A DNA stretch of 52,555 nucleotides from assembly GCA_949127775.1 (NCBI GenBank), contig CASBQF010000300.1:1-52555 (forward strand), read 5' to 3'. A model generated the notes under the pieces. The model did not search any database and had not been told where the DNA came from. It saw only the letters and a program-made list of their open reading frames with translations. The number at the start of each line of letters is the position of its first letter. The stretch's first letter is position 1. The DNA comes from Oscillatoriales cyanobacterium PMM_0080. GTDB taxonomy: Bacteria > Cyanobacteriota > Cyanobacteriia > Cyanobacteriales > Microcoleaceae. Position numbers and translations under genes: made by a program. This document shows positions 20,491-29,599 of the stretch, one piece after another.

Positions 20491-21021
20491 ATGATAAATT
20501 ACCACAAACTGCACCACGATAATCAAGTTTACCGCCGCAGACATAGCATTTTAACAAAAAGTTTATTTTTGTTCCCGATCGCCTGTTATGCGTGCCTCGG
20601 AGCCTTGCTGTGGGGACAATCTGCAGCATATTCCCAGCAGCCGGCTTGCCCGACTGGCAACGCTGAAAATTTCCCGCCGCCTCCGCTTTCGCAAACCGAA
20701 AAAAGCGTGCCGAGTCTGTGGTTAGCTCAAAAACAATTTGGTGGCAAATTGCTCGATCGCTGGTTTATCGATCCCGGCAATACTTGGGTAATTATCATCG
20801 TCAACCGCCAACTTTGGAGTTTGCTCGATTATATGGAACGCTATCAGTTTGTGAACCGTTTCGGCACTGCTTCTAGCGGATATGGTTACAATCTGAGAGT
20901 TTGCAATCGTCAAGGCACTGCTTTGGCAGTTTATTCGTGCAAGGGCGATCGGCTTACCTGCCGCATCGATTTAGAATCACTCTCAAATCCGGGACTTAGA
21001 GGAAAGCTGAAAGGATTTTAG
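20491..21021 (+). CDS. Conserved hypothetical secreted or anchored protein
   Basis: This 176-residue protein is not assigned to a family. A basic start (HKLHHDNQVYRRRHS) is followed by a hydrophobic stretch at about 24-45 (SLFLFPIACYACLGALLWG) and a possible cleavage region AAYSQQ, so export is likely. A proline-rich patch (FPPPPLS) follows. The mature part contains WVIIIVNRQLWSLLDYMERYQF and four cysteines (around 52, 137, 149 and 156), which could form disulphides. It begins 20 bp after the histidine kinase stop, so co-transcription and a role linked to that sensor are plausible but unproven. Confidence 0.65.
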   Translation: MINYHKLHHDNQVYRRRHSILTKSLFLFPIACYACLGALLWGQSAAYSQQPACPTGNAENFPPPPLSQTEKSVPSLWLAQKQFGGKLLDRWFIDPGNTWVIIIVNRQLWSLLDYMERYQFVNRFGTASSGYGYNLRVCNRQGTALAVYSCKGDRLTCRIDLESLSNPGLRGKLKGF

Positions 21022-21180
21022 ATTAACACGATCGCCCTGCGCCACAAATTACCAGAATTTGTGAAACCAAACAAACTCCAGTGGAGAACCGGGGTATAAT
21101 CAAAAATGAGAACTCAGAATTGACCATAATTCTAAAATCTGACTTCGGAGTTGAAAATTCTGGTACTTTAACGTGCACTT

Positions 21181-21621
21181 ATGGTAGAACTCTCGTGTAA
21201 AAGCGAATACGCAATCTTGGCTTTGCTGGAACTCGCGGATTGCTACGAACAGGGTGAACCCCTGCAAATTCGACAGATAGCAGCTCAGCAAAATATTCCC
21301 GATCGATATTTAGAACAGTTGCTGGCTACAATGAGGCGCAGCGGGCTGATTCGTAGCCAGCGAGGAGCAAAGGGAGGTTATATCTTGGCCAGGGAACCTT
21401 GGAAAATTACCATTCTAGAAGTTCTTAACTGCTTAGAAGGCTCTGAGTTCGATCGCTCCGAAAAAGACTCGCCAGCCCAAACTGTAGAAAGTTCGGTGAT
21501 TTGGGAAGTTTGGCAAGAAGCTCGATCGGCCGCCAACTCGGTTTTGCAAAAATATACGCTACAGGATCTATGCGAAAAGCGCAATGGCAGGCGACAGCTC
21601 GATATCATGTATTACATCTAG
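21181..21621 (+). CDS. Rrf2 family transcriptional regulator
   Basis: This 146-residue protein has the Rrf2 winged-helix domain: MVELSCKSEYAILALLELA at the start, IRQIAAQQNIPDRYLEQLLATMRRSGLIRSQRG as the recognition region and wing, and GGYILAREPWKITILEVL after it. The three closely spaced cysteines that bind the Fe-S cluster in IscR are absent from the segment after LNCLEG, so it is not an iron-sulphur sensor of that type. In this respect it resembles CymR, the cysteine-metabolism repressor of Bacillus. The cysK gene begins 57 bp downstream on the same strand, which supports a role in cysteine supply and possible co-expression. Confidence 0.9.
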   Translation: MVELSCKSEYAILALLELADCYEQGEPLQIRQIAAQQNIPDRYLEQLLATMRRSGLIRSQRGAKGGYILAREPWKITILEVLNCLEGSEFDRSEKDSPAQTVESSVIWEVWQEARSAANSVLQKYTLQDLCEKRNGRRQLDIMYYI

Positions 21622-21677
21622 TTAGTATTGCCAACTAGGAATTAACATTTACCTTCAACAACCAACTGACAAAGATT

Positions 21678-22640
21678 ATGCGTATTGCTGGTGACATTAC
21701 AGAATTGGTAGGGCACACGCCCCTGGTGCAACTCAACCGCATTCCCCAAGCCGAAGGCTGCTTGGCTCGGATTGTGGTAAAACTTGAAGGCATGAATCCG
21801 GCCGCATCGGTGAAAGACCGCATCGGTGTCAATATGGTAAATCAAGCCGAGAAAGAAGGGCTGATTACTCCCGGCAAAACGGTTTTAGTCGAACCGACTT
21901 CTGGCAATACCGGAATTGCTTTGGCAATGGTGGCGGCGGCTAAGGGCTACCAGTTGATTTTGACAATGCCGGATACGATGAGCACGGAACGCCGATCGAT
22001 GTTGCGCGCTTACGGAGCTCAACTGGAACTAACTCCGGGAATTGAAGGCATGACTGGCTGCATCCGCCGCGCTCAAGAGATTGTGGATAAAACGCCGAAT
22101 GCGTATATGTTGCAGCAGTTTCGCAATCCGTCGAACCCTGAGATTCACCGTTTGACAACGGCTGAGGAAATTTGGGCAGATACAGATGGCGAGATTGATT
22201 TCTTGATTTCTGGAGTCGGCACTGGCGGGACGATTACGGGTATTGCAGAGGTGATTAAGTCGCGGAAACCGGGATTTAAGGCGATCGCCGTTGAGCCGGC
22301 TAACAGTCATGTACTATCGGGTGGCAAGCCTGGGCCTCACAAAATTCAAGGTATCGGTGCTGGTTTTGTGCCACCGGTGCTGAATGTCAATGCGATCGAC
22401 GAAGTGATAGTTGTTACCGATGACGAGGCGATCGTCTACGGGCGTCGCTTAGCACGAGAAGAAGGACTTTTGTCCGGTATTTCCAGCGGTGCGGCACTGT
22501 GTGCAGCCTTGAAAATCGGCAAGCGTCCCGAAAATGCAGGCAAATTGATTGTGATGATTCAGCCTAGCTTCGGCGAACGCTATCTCAGCACTCCTTTGTT
22601 CCAAGATCCAGAACTGAATCTGGCAATGGCGCTCAATTAG
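21678..22640 (+). CDS. cysK: Cysteine synthase A (O-acetylserine sulfhydrylase)
   Basis: This 320-residue protein is a fold-type II PLP enzyme. The Schiff-base lysine is Lys46 in [10 protein letters not shown]. The substrate loop is [11 protein letters not shown], the phosphate-binding glycine loop is [10 protein letters not shown], and the C-terminal SGISSGAAL block contacts the pyridine ring. It makes L-cysteine from O-acetylserine and sulphide in the cytoplasm. Length and motifs are complete. It follows an Rrf2 regulator closely and ends before a hairpin with a GC-rich stem that looks like its terminator. Confidence 0.95.
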   Translation: MRIAGDITELVGHTPLVQLNRIPQAEGCLARIVVKLEGMNPAASVKDRIGVNMVNQAEKEGLITPGKTVLVEPTSGNTGIALAMVAAAKGYQLILTMPDTMSTERRSMLRAYGAQLELTPGIEGMTGCIRRAQEIVDKTPNAYMLQQFRNPSNPEIHRLTTAEEIWADTDGEIDFLISGVGTGGTITGIAEVIKSRKPGFKAIAVEPANSHVLSGGKPGPHKIQGIGAGFVPPVLNVNAIDEVIVVTDDEAIVYGRRLAREEGLLSGISSGAALCAALKIGKRPENAGKLIVMIQPSFGERYLSTPLFQDPELNLAMALN

Positions 22641-22662
22641 ACCAGCCTCCGGCGCAAGTCAC

Positions 22663-22706
22663 AAAAACTAAAAGCAGGGCGTTTATTGTACGCCCTGCTC
22701 TAGTTT
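22663..22706 (+). terminator. Terminator-like hairpin after cysK
   Basis: Arms AGCAGGGCGT (22673-22682) and ACGCCCTGCT (22690-22699) pair perfectly over 10 bp with a 7-base loop, and outer AAACTA/TAGTTT bases extend the stem. The U-run afterwards is weak, so it may be bidirectional or only stabilise the 3' end. Confidence 0.65.
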
Positions 22707-22726
22707 GAGAATGTATTAATCAAGCA

Positions 22727-22838
22727 CTCAGACATGATGTAGAGGAGACGGCAGTGCCGTGTCCCTACGACAGATTTGTAGGGACACGGCAGTGCCGTCT
22801 CCTCATTTCGGGTAATATTAATTTCAATGCAACCGGAA
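22727..22838. repeat. Palindromic repeat family A, copy 1
   Basis: Two perfect 27-bp arms (22742-22768 and 22778-22804) face each other over a 9-base loop, with cores GGCAGTGCCGTGTCCCTAC and its complement. The flank on the right (GGTAATATTAATT, then AACCGGA) is shared with copies at 39.6 and, inverted, 44.8 kb. Five paired copies and one solo half occur in the window. Confidence 0.92.
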
Positions 22839-23095
22839 ACGATCTCAATTGTGGGCGATCGTAGTTGTTGGCAGTAAGGACTTACGCAAAACATCTAAGT
22901 GTAGGATGCGCATTGCGCACCTTACCCCCTATAAATAGCAGATGAAATAGATTTTTTATGCTAATTTAAAAAGTAAGGTTTTTTACTTACAATTTTTGAC
23001 ATTTATATCAGATAAATACCTAAGACATTAGCAAATAACGATATTTTTGTCAAGCACTTTTTTGCAGATTATCTAGATTTCAAGGAAATAACAGC

Positions 23096-23776
23096 GTGTC
23101 TTCCGTCACCAATCACTACAAAACTCTCAAGATTAGCCCAACAGCAACACAAGCTGAGATTAAACAAGCATACCGCCGTTTAGTCAAAATATTTCATCCA
23201 GACAGCCAAAGCTCAACAGCCGGTCACGAAGAGATTATCCGCCTCAACGCAGCCTATGAAATATTAGGAGATGCCCAACACCGACAATCTTACGATCGCC
23301 AATTTTCCCAACCAAGCCAACCGCAATCACCCTACGCACCAAACGTCGTCCGCCAGCGCCAACAAGCAGCGCGGGATGCCGACGAACAAATGGAACAGTG
23401 GCTGATCAAAGTATACAAACCAGTCAATCGAATGCTCAACAGCATTTTGAAGCCGCTTAAAAAAGAAATAAACGAATTGTCAGCAGATCCGTTTGATGAC
23501 GAACTGATAGAAAAGTTTCAAGCTTATATCGAAACCAGTCGCGACTTTCTTTCAAAAGCTCATAAGTTTCTGAAAGCTGTACCCAATCCACCTAATGTAG
23601 CTGGAGTTGCAGCGCATCTCTATTACTGCATCAATCAAGTGGGCGATGGCATAGAAGAATTGCATTTATTTACGCTCAATTATGACGATCGCCATTTGCA
23701 CACAGGTCAAGAACTGTTTAGAATTGCTTCTAGACTACGGCGGGAAGCGCAGGAGGAATTAAAATTCAAAAGTTAG
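23096..23776 (+). CDS. J-domain (DnaJ-like) protein
   Basis: This 226-residue protein starts at a GTG (23096). Residues 5-68 are a J-domain: HYKTLKISPTATQAEIKQAYRRLV, the HPD tripeptide at 34-36, and LNAAYEILGDAQHRQSYD. The HPD means it should stimulate an Hsp70 ATPase. No zinc-finger or glycine/phenylalanine region follows. The remaining 150 residues form a helical domain (MLNSILKPLKKEINEL, FKAYIETSRDFLSKAHKFL-like) with no family I recognise; it may select a client. The gene stands alone between repeat-rich gaps, with family A copies on both sides. Confidence 0.88.
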   Translation: MSSVTNHYKTLKISPTATQAEIKQAYRRLVKIFHPDSQSSTAGHEEIIRLNAAYEILGDAQHRQSYDRQFSQPSQPQSPYAPNVVRQRQQAARDADEQMEQWLIKVYKPVNRMLNSILKPLKKEINELSADPFDDELIEKFQAYIETSRDFLSKAHKFLKAVPNPPNVAGVAAHLYYCINQVGDGIEELHLFTLNYDDRHLHTGQELFRIASRLRREAQEELKFKS

Positions 23777-23778
23777 CT

Positions 23779-23880
23779 ATGATATCAATTCCGGCTGCGC
23801 CGGAATGACAAGGGAGGAGACGGCAGTGCCGTGTCCCTACAATGTTATTTTGGGTAGGGACACGGCACTGCCGTCTCCTC
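23779..23880. repeat. Palindromic repeat family A, copy 2
   Basis: The 27-base arms at 23814-23840 and 23854-23880 are nearly perfect complements with a 13-base loop. On the left is the accessory small hairpin TTCCGGCTGCGCCGGAA with a GATATCAATT start, also seen in copies at 29.8 and 44.9 kb. The copy sits right after the J-domain gene, between convergent genes. Confidence 0.92.
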
Positions 23881-23945
23881 ATTTTGGCTTATGTATTTTC
23901 TCACTAATCTACTTAACTAATTACCCATTCCCCATTCCCAAATTG

Positions 23946-25445
23946 TTAAATTCCAAAAAGAACTTGAATTCGCTTGCGAATTTTAATAAAAGGAGTTTGT
24001 CCGAGAGAGTCCCCATCTAATAATCCCAAATCTCTCAAAGCTTGCTGGCGTTCGGACAATTTTTGAGCAATCTGATCTGCTAAATTCGGCTGTTCAATTA
24101 AAAGTTTTTGCAAGTCGTGGCGTTCCACCACAAACAAAATTGCATCTTCGCTAGTTTTAACAGTCGCCGTTCTCGGAGTTCCCAACAGCAAAGATATTTC
24201 TCCAAAAAACTCACCCTCGTGAAGCGTCGCAATATATTGATCCGCTTTTTGAGAAAGAACTTCTACAGCACCAGAAAGAATAATGTAAAAAGAATCACCA
24301 GGGTCATTTTCTTTACAGACAATCTGTCCGGCTGAAAATAGTTGTCGGTAGCCGTATTCAATTAATTGCCGCAGTTCTAAATCCGTACATTGTTCAAAAT
24401 AAGTTACTCGCCGCAATAAATCTCGCAGCGTCCAGTTATTAGGTGATTTAGCCCCATGCTTTTTATGATCGGAAATCGTGGAATTAGATTGAATTTCTGC
24501 TGAATGTTTGGCATTCTGGGGGAAAACTTTGCCGTTGGAATTGTCGTCTTTGCGATCGTGAAAAACTTTAGTTAACTCTTGTGGGTTTCGCAGCCACAAA
24601 TCACGCTGGGGAAATGGGATTTCGATACTTCGGTGGCGGAATTCGTAATCTATTAAAAAATTGACCGCACTTTTAATGGCATCGCTTTCCTGTGGTTGGT
24701 CAATCCAAACCAAAAGTTCAAAATTTAAAGCGTTATCTCCAAAACCGCGAAACCATACTTTAGGAGAAGGATGAGACAACACATTTGATTCCATCCGTGC
24801 CGCAATTAACAGCGCTTCGGTAACTATTACTGGGTCAGAACCATAAGCAACGCCGACGGGGATGCGGAGGCGACATCTGGGGTCTCTGTAACTCCAGTTA
24901 ATTATGTTAGTTTCGACAAATTTAATATTTGGGATGATTACAAATAGTCCATCAATTGTTTTGATGATTGTGGAGCGAATTGAAATTGTTTCTACTGTTC
25001 CTAATAAATTGTCTATTTCAATGAAATCTCCGACTCTAATTTGCTGCTCGAATAGCAGAGTGAGACCGCTGATAAAGTTGCTGGCGAGATTTTGCAATCC
25101 GAAGCCGAAACCAATACCAACAACGCCTGCTAAGACGGTGAGAGAAGTGAGGTTGATTCCGGCACCTTGCATGACGAATATACAGCCAAGTGTTGCTAAA
25201 ATATAGCTGATGATGGTGGAAATTGCTTCTCGACTGCCGCGATCTAATCCCATGCGAACTAGCAGGCTGCGTTTGATTCCTTCACTGATTATCCGAGCTA
25301 TAATTAAGGCAAATAGAACTAAGATGAGTAGTTTTAATATCGCGTTGATGGACAGATGAGTGTCGCCCACAAAAAATATCGGGGTTGTCATTGCACCCGA
25401 CAAATTTTCAAAAAAGCGATCGGCTCGTTCAGTAATCCAATTCAT
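23946..25445 (-). CDS. MscS-type mechanosensitive channel with cyclic-nucleotide-binding domain
   Basis: This 499-residue protein has three membrane segments (about 30-52, 75-98, 102-127). The last one, VLAGVVGIGFGFGLQNLASNFISGL, is the pore helix of the MscS family. The beta and alpha/beta domains follow (LFEQQIRVGDFIEIDNLLGTVE) to about residue 275. A linker of about 80 residues leads to a CNB domain (about 365-480), with the phosphate-binding cassette GEFFGEISLLLGTPRTATV. This is the architecture of the bacterial cyclic-nucleotide-gated (bCNG) branch of MscS. It likely passes ions or osmolytes and may be set by cAMP or cGMP instead of tension. The ligand and the gating are inferred. Confidence 0.92.
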   Translation of the reverse strand: MNWITERADRFFENLSGAMTTPIFFVGDTHLSINAILKLLILVLFALIIARIISEGIKRSLLVRMGLDRGSREAISTIISYILATLGCIFVMQGAGINLTSLTVLAGVVGIGFGFGLQNLASNFISGLTLLFEQQIRVGDFIEIDNLLGTVETISIRSTIIKTIDGLFVIIPNIKFVETNIINWSYRDPRCRLRIPVGVAYGSDPVIVTEALLIAARMESNVLSHPSPKVWFRGFGDNALNFELLVWIDQPQESDAIKSAVNFLIDYEFRHRSIEIPFPQRDLWLRNPQELTKVFHDRKDDNSNGKVFPQNAKHSAEIQSNSTISDHKKHGAKSPNNWTLRDLLRRVTYFEQCTDLELRQLIEYGYRQLFSAGQIVCKENDPGDSFYIILSGAVEVLSQKADQYIATLHEGEFFGEISLLLGTPRTATVKTSEDAILFVVERHDLQKLLIEQPNLADQIAQKLSERQQALRDLGLLDGDSLGQTPFIKIRKRIQVLFGI

Positions 25446-25511
25446 TAATATTTGGTAATTGCTAGTTGGTAATGGGCGATCGGTTTTGGTCGCAACTGAA
25501 CCGCAAAGTGT

Positions 25512-25620
25512 TCATTCAGTTGACTGTTGACAGTTGACAGTTAATAGCGACCTCTACCTGAAAGGAAGAGGATTGGAGTAATGAATCGTCTTCTTTTAAT
25601 TTCTCTCGATCAGGGAGAGG
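25512..25620. repeat. Repeat family B, copy 2
   Basis: The order is CAGTTGACAGTT-like arm units, GCGACCTCTACCTGAAAGG with a partial complement AGGAAGAGG, then a conserved tail (GTAATGAATCGTCTTCTTTT and GGGAGAGG). The same order occurs inverted at 43313-43420, and the first two parts occur at 8590-8700. No coding potential is seen. Confidence 0.85.
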
Positions 25621-25742
25621 CTTTAAACCAATTATTTCTGGTAACTATAACAACCGCACCCGATGGTTAGGAGGTTATTAATGGCTGGAATCATTGATTT
25701 GATTGATTTTTTCTTCTTTGTTTTTGTTTCTTCTTTCTGCTA

Positions 25743-25870
25743 TATTGCAGTCCTAAATCAGTTGTGTAATTCTTGTAGGGGCAACCCCCCGTGGTTGCCC
25801 TCTCTTTATGCTGGGGGTAGGCACGGGGGCACTACCCCTACATATGTACAAATCATTTAGGATTGCGATA
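25743..25870. repeat. MITE-like palindromic element with terminal inverted repeats
   Basis: Terminal repeats TATTGCAGTCCTAAAT (25743-25758) and ATTTAGGATTGCGATA (25855-25870) are complementary at 14 of 16 positions. Between them lies a GTAGGGG...CCCCTAC dyad with C-rich and G-rich runs. A 65-codon ORF across it (25663-25860) is an artefact. This and copy 2 of family B fill much of the 753-base gap before the PTPS gene. Confidence 0.75.
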
Positions 25871-26198
25871 TTGCAAATCTTAGACGAAAAAATTGAATCG
25901 TAGAGTGTCCAGTGTGGCAAAAAAAACTGACGATCGCACTTTCCTACAGACTGGTAACTGATGGATTAACAATTGATGGCGAAAAACTGTTTTGTAGTGG
26001 TATTTTCTGCCGGATATCTGTGTTGTGGCGTAAAAACGGCCCGGTTGCTCGATCGACAATGTGTTGCCAATATGTGGAAAATTCGTATAACTTCATCGAC
26101 AGCACCCTCAAATTATTGGAAAATTTCAGCGAAAATTGTTTATCCTTAAGAAAGTAAGTCCTTCACAGAACTTAACAAACTTACCCTACTTGACTTTT

Positions 26199-27068
26199 AT
26201 GCAGTGCATCATCAATCGTCGGGCACAGTTTTCGGCGAGTCACCGGTACTGGCTACCGGAGTTGAGCGAAGCCGAGAACTTTGAACGGTTTGGCCCAACA
26301 GCCCGTGCACCGGGACATGGACACAATTACGTTCTTTACGTTTCCATGATAGGAGAACTCGACGAGTACGGCATGGTGCTCAACTTGTCTGATGTCAAGC
26401 ACGTCATCAAGCGAGAAGTTACCAAGGATCTCGATTTTTCCTACCTTAACGAAGCGTGGCCGGAATTTGAGCAAACTCTGCCAACTACCGAAAACATAGC
26501 ACGGCAAATTTGGCTGAGGCTAGCTCCTCATTTGCCTCTGAGCAAAATTCAATTGTTTGAACACCCCGAACTTTGGGCTGAATATTTAGGAAACGGCATG
26601 GAAGCTTATTTAACTCTGTCCACTCATTTTAGTGCCGCCCATCGGTTAGCTCGTCCCGATTTGAGCTTTGAAGAAAACTCGGAAATTTACGGCAAATGTG
26701 CTCGTCCGAATGGTCACGGTCACAACTATCATTTAGAGGTGACTATTAAAGGGGAAATTGATGCGCGGACTGGGATGATTGCTGATTTGGAAGCTCTGCA
26801 AAAGGCGATCGACGATTATGTTGTTGAACCCTTCGATCACACTTTTTTAAATAAGGATATTGCTTATTTTGAGAAGGTTGTACCGACTGCGGAAAATATT
26901 GCGGTGCGGATCGGTCAATTGTTGCGATCGCCCATTCGGGAATTGGGCGCAGAATTGCACAAGATTAAACTGATTGAAAGTCCGAACAATAGCTGTGAAA
27001 TTTACGGCGCTGATTTGGATGTAGCGACGAATTTCATGCAAACAGAGGCTGTTTTAGCTAAAGTTTAG
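26199..27068 (+). CDS. Tandem 6-pyruvoyl-tetrahydropterin synthase/QueD-like protein
   Basis: The ATG at 26199 (MQCIINRRAQFSASHRYW) gives 289 residues with two PTPS domains, about 1-125 and 134-289. Each keeps the three zinc histidines: His15, His40 and His42 in the first, and His147, His172 and His174 in the second. The catalytic Cys is present only in the second domain (KCARPNGHGH, Cys166). In the first domain the matching position is Thr34 (FGPTARAPGHGH), so that half is probably structural or has altered activity. The usual family length is about 120-150 per subunit. The product is either 6-carboxytetrahydropterin (queuosine path) or a tetrahydropterin; the sequence does not decide. No other queuosine genes are nearby. 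Confidence 0.9.
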   Translation: MQCIINRRAQFSASHRYWLPELSEAENFERFGPTARAPGHGHNYVLYVSMIGELDEYGMVLNLSDVKHVIKREVTKDLDFSYLNEAWPEFEQTLPTTENIARQIWLRLAPHLPLSKIQLFEHPELWAEYLGNGMEAYLTLSTHFSAAHRLARPDLSFEENSEIYGKCARPNGHGHNYHLEVTIKGEIDARTGMIADLEALQKAIDDYVVEPFDHTFLNKDIAYFEKVVPTAENIAVRIGQLLRSPIRELGAELHKIKLIESPNNSCEIYGADLDVATNFMQTEAVLAKV

Positions 27069-27175
27069 ATCTAAAAATTAGGTTGGTTGGGGCGGGTTAA
27101 TCGGAATATTTGGCTAGTTAATTGTGCAGATTGGTGAAGCCACCTCAACCAACTTGATGATTCCGAGGTTTTTTG

Positions 27176-27325
27176 GGCGTTGCTGAGAAAGGAGTATGAT
27201 TTGCCTCCGAAATTTAGAGTAGGGGCAATTCATGAATTGCCCGGGCAATTCATGAATTGCCCCTACTACTCTAAATTTCAGGGATTGCCTTCGCTAGGTG
27301 AATCATACCTAAATTCAGCAACGCC
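27176..27325. repeat. 150-bp MITE-like element with a nested palindrome
   Basis: Terminal repeats start GGCGTTGCTGA (27176) and end TCAGCAACGCC (27325), and extend imperfectly to ATGATT/AATCAT. Inside, a long near-perfect palindrome (27209-27280) contains AGGGGCAATTCATGAATTGC and its complement. The ends resemble those of a transposase-bearing IS, so it may be mobilised in trans. Candidate target duplication TTTT is seen on both sides. Confidence 0.75.
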
Positions 27326-27544
27326 TTTTTTGAACCGGATGAGGTGCGAGAGTAGATTTTTTGACAAAAGTTCCACAGCCAAGATTCTTGGCACTTTTCC
27401 TGACAAGCCAGACGCAGCCCGTATTTTGGAGATAGTACCGCTAGGATTTCTCATCGAGAGTAATTCTAACTGCTGAGAGTATGAGGTCGATCGAACGATC
27501 GCCAAACAAACAAGCACTAATTTCTCCTAGGTGAGTTGACGTTT

Positions 27545-29599
27545 ATGCGGGTCTCAAATGTAGCTCTTTTGACTCTGGCTGCCCTCGCATCCCAGAATTT
27601 AACTACCAATACTCAGGCTGCTCCTGTTGCACCTCCAGTCTCTGGTGTGACGCCTGCCGTTAGCAACTTTGTTGATGCAATCAATACTACCGTTTCCCGT
27701 CCGGCTGAGTCAATTAGCGCGCCTGAGACGATCGCCCACGAACAATTTTCCCCACGAATTGCGGTAAAATCGCAGACTGGTTTGCTGGTAGCAGCCGCCG
27801 GGCCACAGTTATCTGCTGATGCAAAAATCAAGGCGGATACTGGTGCTACATCCGGCGATGAATTAACAAAATCTTTACAAGAAACCTGGCTGACAAAATT
27901 AATTAAAAATGGAGCCGACAGCAATCCTCAAGTTCGCGAAGCTTTCGATTTCATTTCCCCGATTGCTGGTAGTTCTGAATCTGGATATGGTTTTAACAAC
28001 ACGATAAATCTGCTGAATATCTTACTAATTCTTGGTACTGTATTTCCACCAGTGACAATTGCCTTTTTTTGGCTGATCCGCAGGCTGGTAGTCAAACAGT
28101 TAGTTGCTGATGCCAATCAAAGATTGCAGGGGATTGGTGTGTTGGAATCAGAGCTGAATAATTCTAGCCAACTGACTCAAAAGTTAAGAGATGAATTAGA
28201 AGCACAACTGAGTGCAGCCAAACAATCCATTGATTTTTTAAGTAGAGAAACTGAAATTTCTAAATCCTCCGTCGAGCAGATTGAAACCCTAAAATCTCAA
28301 TTTTTGATGCACCTGCAAGTTTTGCTGACAGAAGTTTATGATAAAAAATCTCAAATTGTTCAAGAAATCTCGCAAGTTCCCGCAATTGTTGCCAAGGAAG
28401 CTGTCAAAGTCGCACCTCAACCGCAGTTAAACGATTCCCAAACTTCGCAAACATCACCTGGTGATGGGGGAAATTTGATTGCTGATGATTATATCAAGCA
28501 AGGAGAAGAACTTTATTCTAAAGGCGATTACAACGAGGCAGTAGTCTGCTTTGAAAAAGCTATTTTAACGAATAATAATTTGGATGAGGCTTGGTATTGG
28601 CGCGGAAATGTGTTAATAAAAATGCAGCGCGAAGAAGAAGCACTCGCCTGTTATGACCAAGCAATATCGATTAAACCGGATAACTACGAAGCGTGGTATG
28701 GTAAAGCGAATTTGCTGGCAAAATTACACAAGTATGAAGAAGCGATCGTCTGTTACGAGCAAGCAAGTTCGGGCGAGTCTCAAAAATACGCTTGTTGGCA
28801 TAGCATAGCAGCTTTGTTGGGTAAATTGCAGCATTACGAAGAGGCGATCGCCAGTTACGATCGCGCTCTGGCGATCAAAGACACCGACAGCGAAATCTGG
28901 CACAACCGAGGCGCGATGTTAGGGAAAGTACAACAGTATGCACAAGCTGTCGATTCTTACGATCGGGCTGTGGCGATTAATCCCAACAGATACGAAACTT
29001 GGTACAATCGCGGCAATATGCTGTGGAAACTACTGCACTACAGCGATGCGATCGATTCTTACGATCGAGCTTTGGGCATCCGGGCCGACAAATACGAAGT
29101 TTGGTACAATAAAGGCGCTGTGTTCGGAAAAATGCAGCGTTATCAAGAGTCGATCGCAGCCTACGACAAAGCAATTGCCATTAAACCGCAGGATTTTGAA
29201 GTATGGCATAACCGAGGCGCAATTTTCGACAAACTGTCGCAACACGAAGCAGCAATTGCATCTTACGACAAAGCAATTACCCTTAATCTGGAGTGTTACG
29301 AAGCTTGGTTTGCCAAAGGCGAATCTCTAGCAAAATTGCACAAGTATCAAGAGGCGATCGCAGCTTATCAAAAAGCGATCGCGATTAAGCCAGACTCCTA
29401 CGATGCTTGGCATCACTGCGGTACAGCTTTGTCAGCAGTAAAGCGCTACGAAGAAGCAATGGCAGCTTACGATCGGGCGATCGCGATCGAACCCGAAAAT
29501 AGTGAGGCTTGGCGCGATCGAGGTGCGATCGTATCAGAATTGAAGCAGGATACAGAAGGATTTGCTGCGGGGGAGAAAGATACTGAAAATCTGTCATAA
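27545..29599 (+). CDS. TPR-repeat protein with N-terminal signal and one membrane segment
   Basis: The ATG at 27545 (MRVSNVALLTLAALASQ) gives 684 residues. The first 30 look like an export signal ending near TQAAP. A hydrophobic segment at about 155-180 (LLNILLILGTVFPPVTIAFFW) is followed by a positively charged flank (RRLVVKQ) and a coiled coil to about 270. From about 320 there are ten 34-residue TPR units plus a partial eleventh, many with the W-Y-N-R-G pattern (YETWYNRGN, FEVWHNRGA, SEIWHNRGA). TPR arrays bind partner proteins; the partner is unknown. Several neighbouring units are very similar, pointing to recent unit duplication. It stands alone. Confidence 0.85.
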   Translation: MRVSNVALLTLAALASQNLTTNTQAAPVAPPVSGVTPAVSNFVDAINTTVSRPAESISAPETIAHEQFSPRIAVKSQTGLLVAAAGPQLSADAKIKADTGATSGDELTKSLQETWLTKLIKNGADSNPQVREAFDFISPIAGSSESGYGFNNTINLLNILLILGTVFPPVTIAFFWLIRRLVVKQLVADANQRLQGIGVLESELNNSSQLTQKLRDELEAQLSAAKQSIDFLSRETEISKSSVEQIETLKSQFLMHLQVLLTEVYDKKSQIVQEISQVPAIVAKEAVKVAPQPQLNDSQTSQTSPGDGGNLIADDYIKQGEELYSKGDYNEAVVCFEKAILTNNNLDEAWYWRGNVLIKMQREEEALACYDQAISIKPDNYEAWYGKANLLAKLHKYEEAIVCYEQASSGESQKYACWHSIAALLGKLQHYEEAIASYDRALAIKDTDSEIWHNRGAMLGKVQQYAQAVDSYDRAVAINPNRYETWYNRGNMLWKLLHYSDAIDSYDRALGIRADKYEVWYNKGAVFGKMQRYQESIAAYDKAIAIKPQDFEVWHNRGAIFDKLSQHEAAIASYDKAITLNLECYEAWFAKGESLAKLHKYQEAIAAYQKAIAIKPDSYDAWHHCGTALSAVKRYEEAMAAYDRAIAIEPENSEAWRDRGAIVSELKQDTEGFAAGEKDTENLS

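Noticed and set aside
25663-25860. 65-codon ORF
   Set aside because: It runs across the inverted-repeat element and has low-complexity, poly-Phe content.
27536-29599. Diversity-generating retroelement target
   Set aside because: TPR duplicates are present but no reverse transcriptase or template repeat is found in the window.
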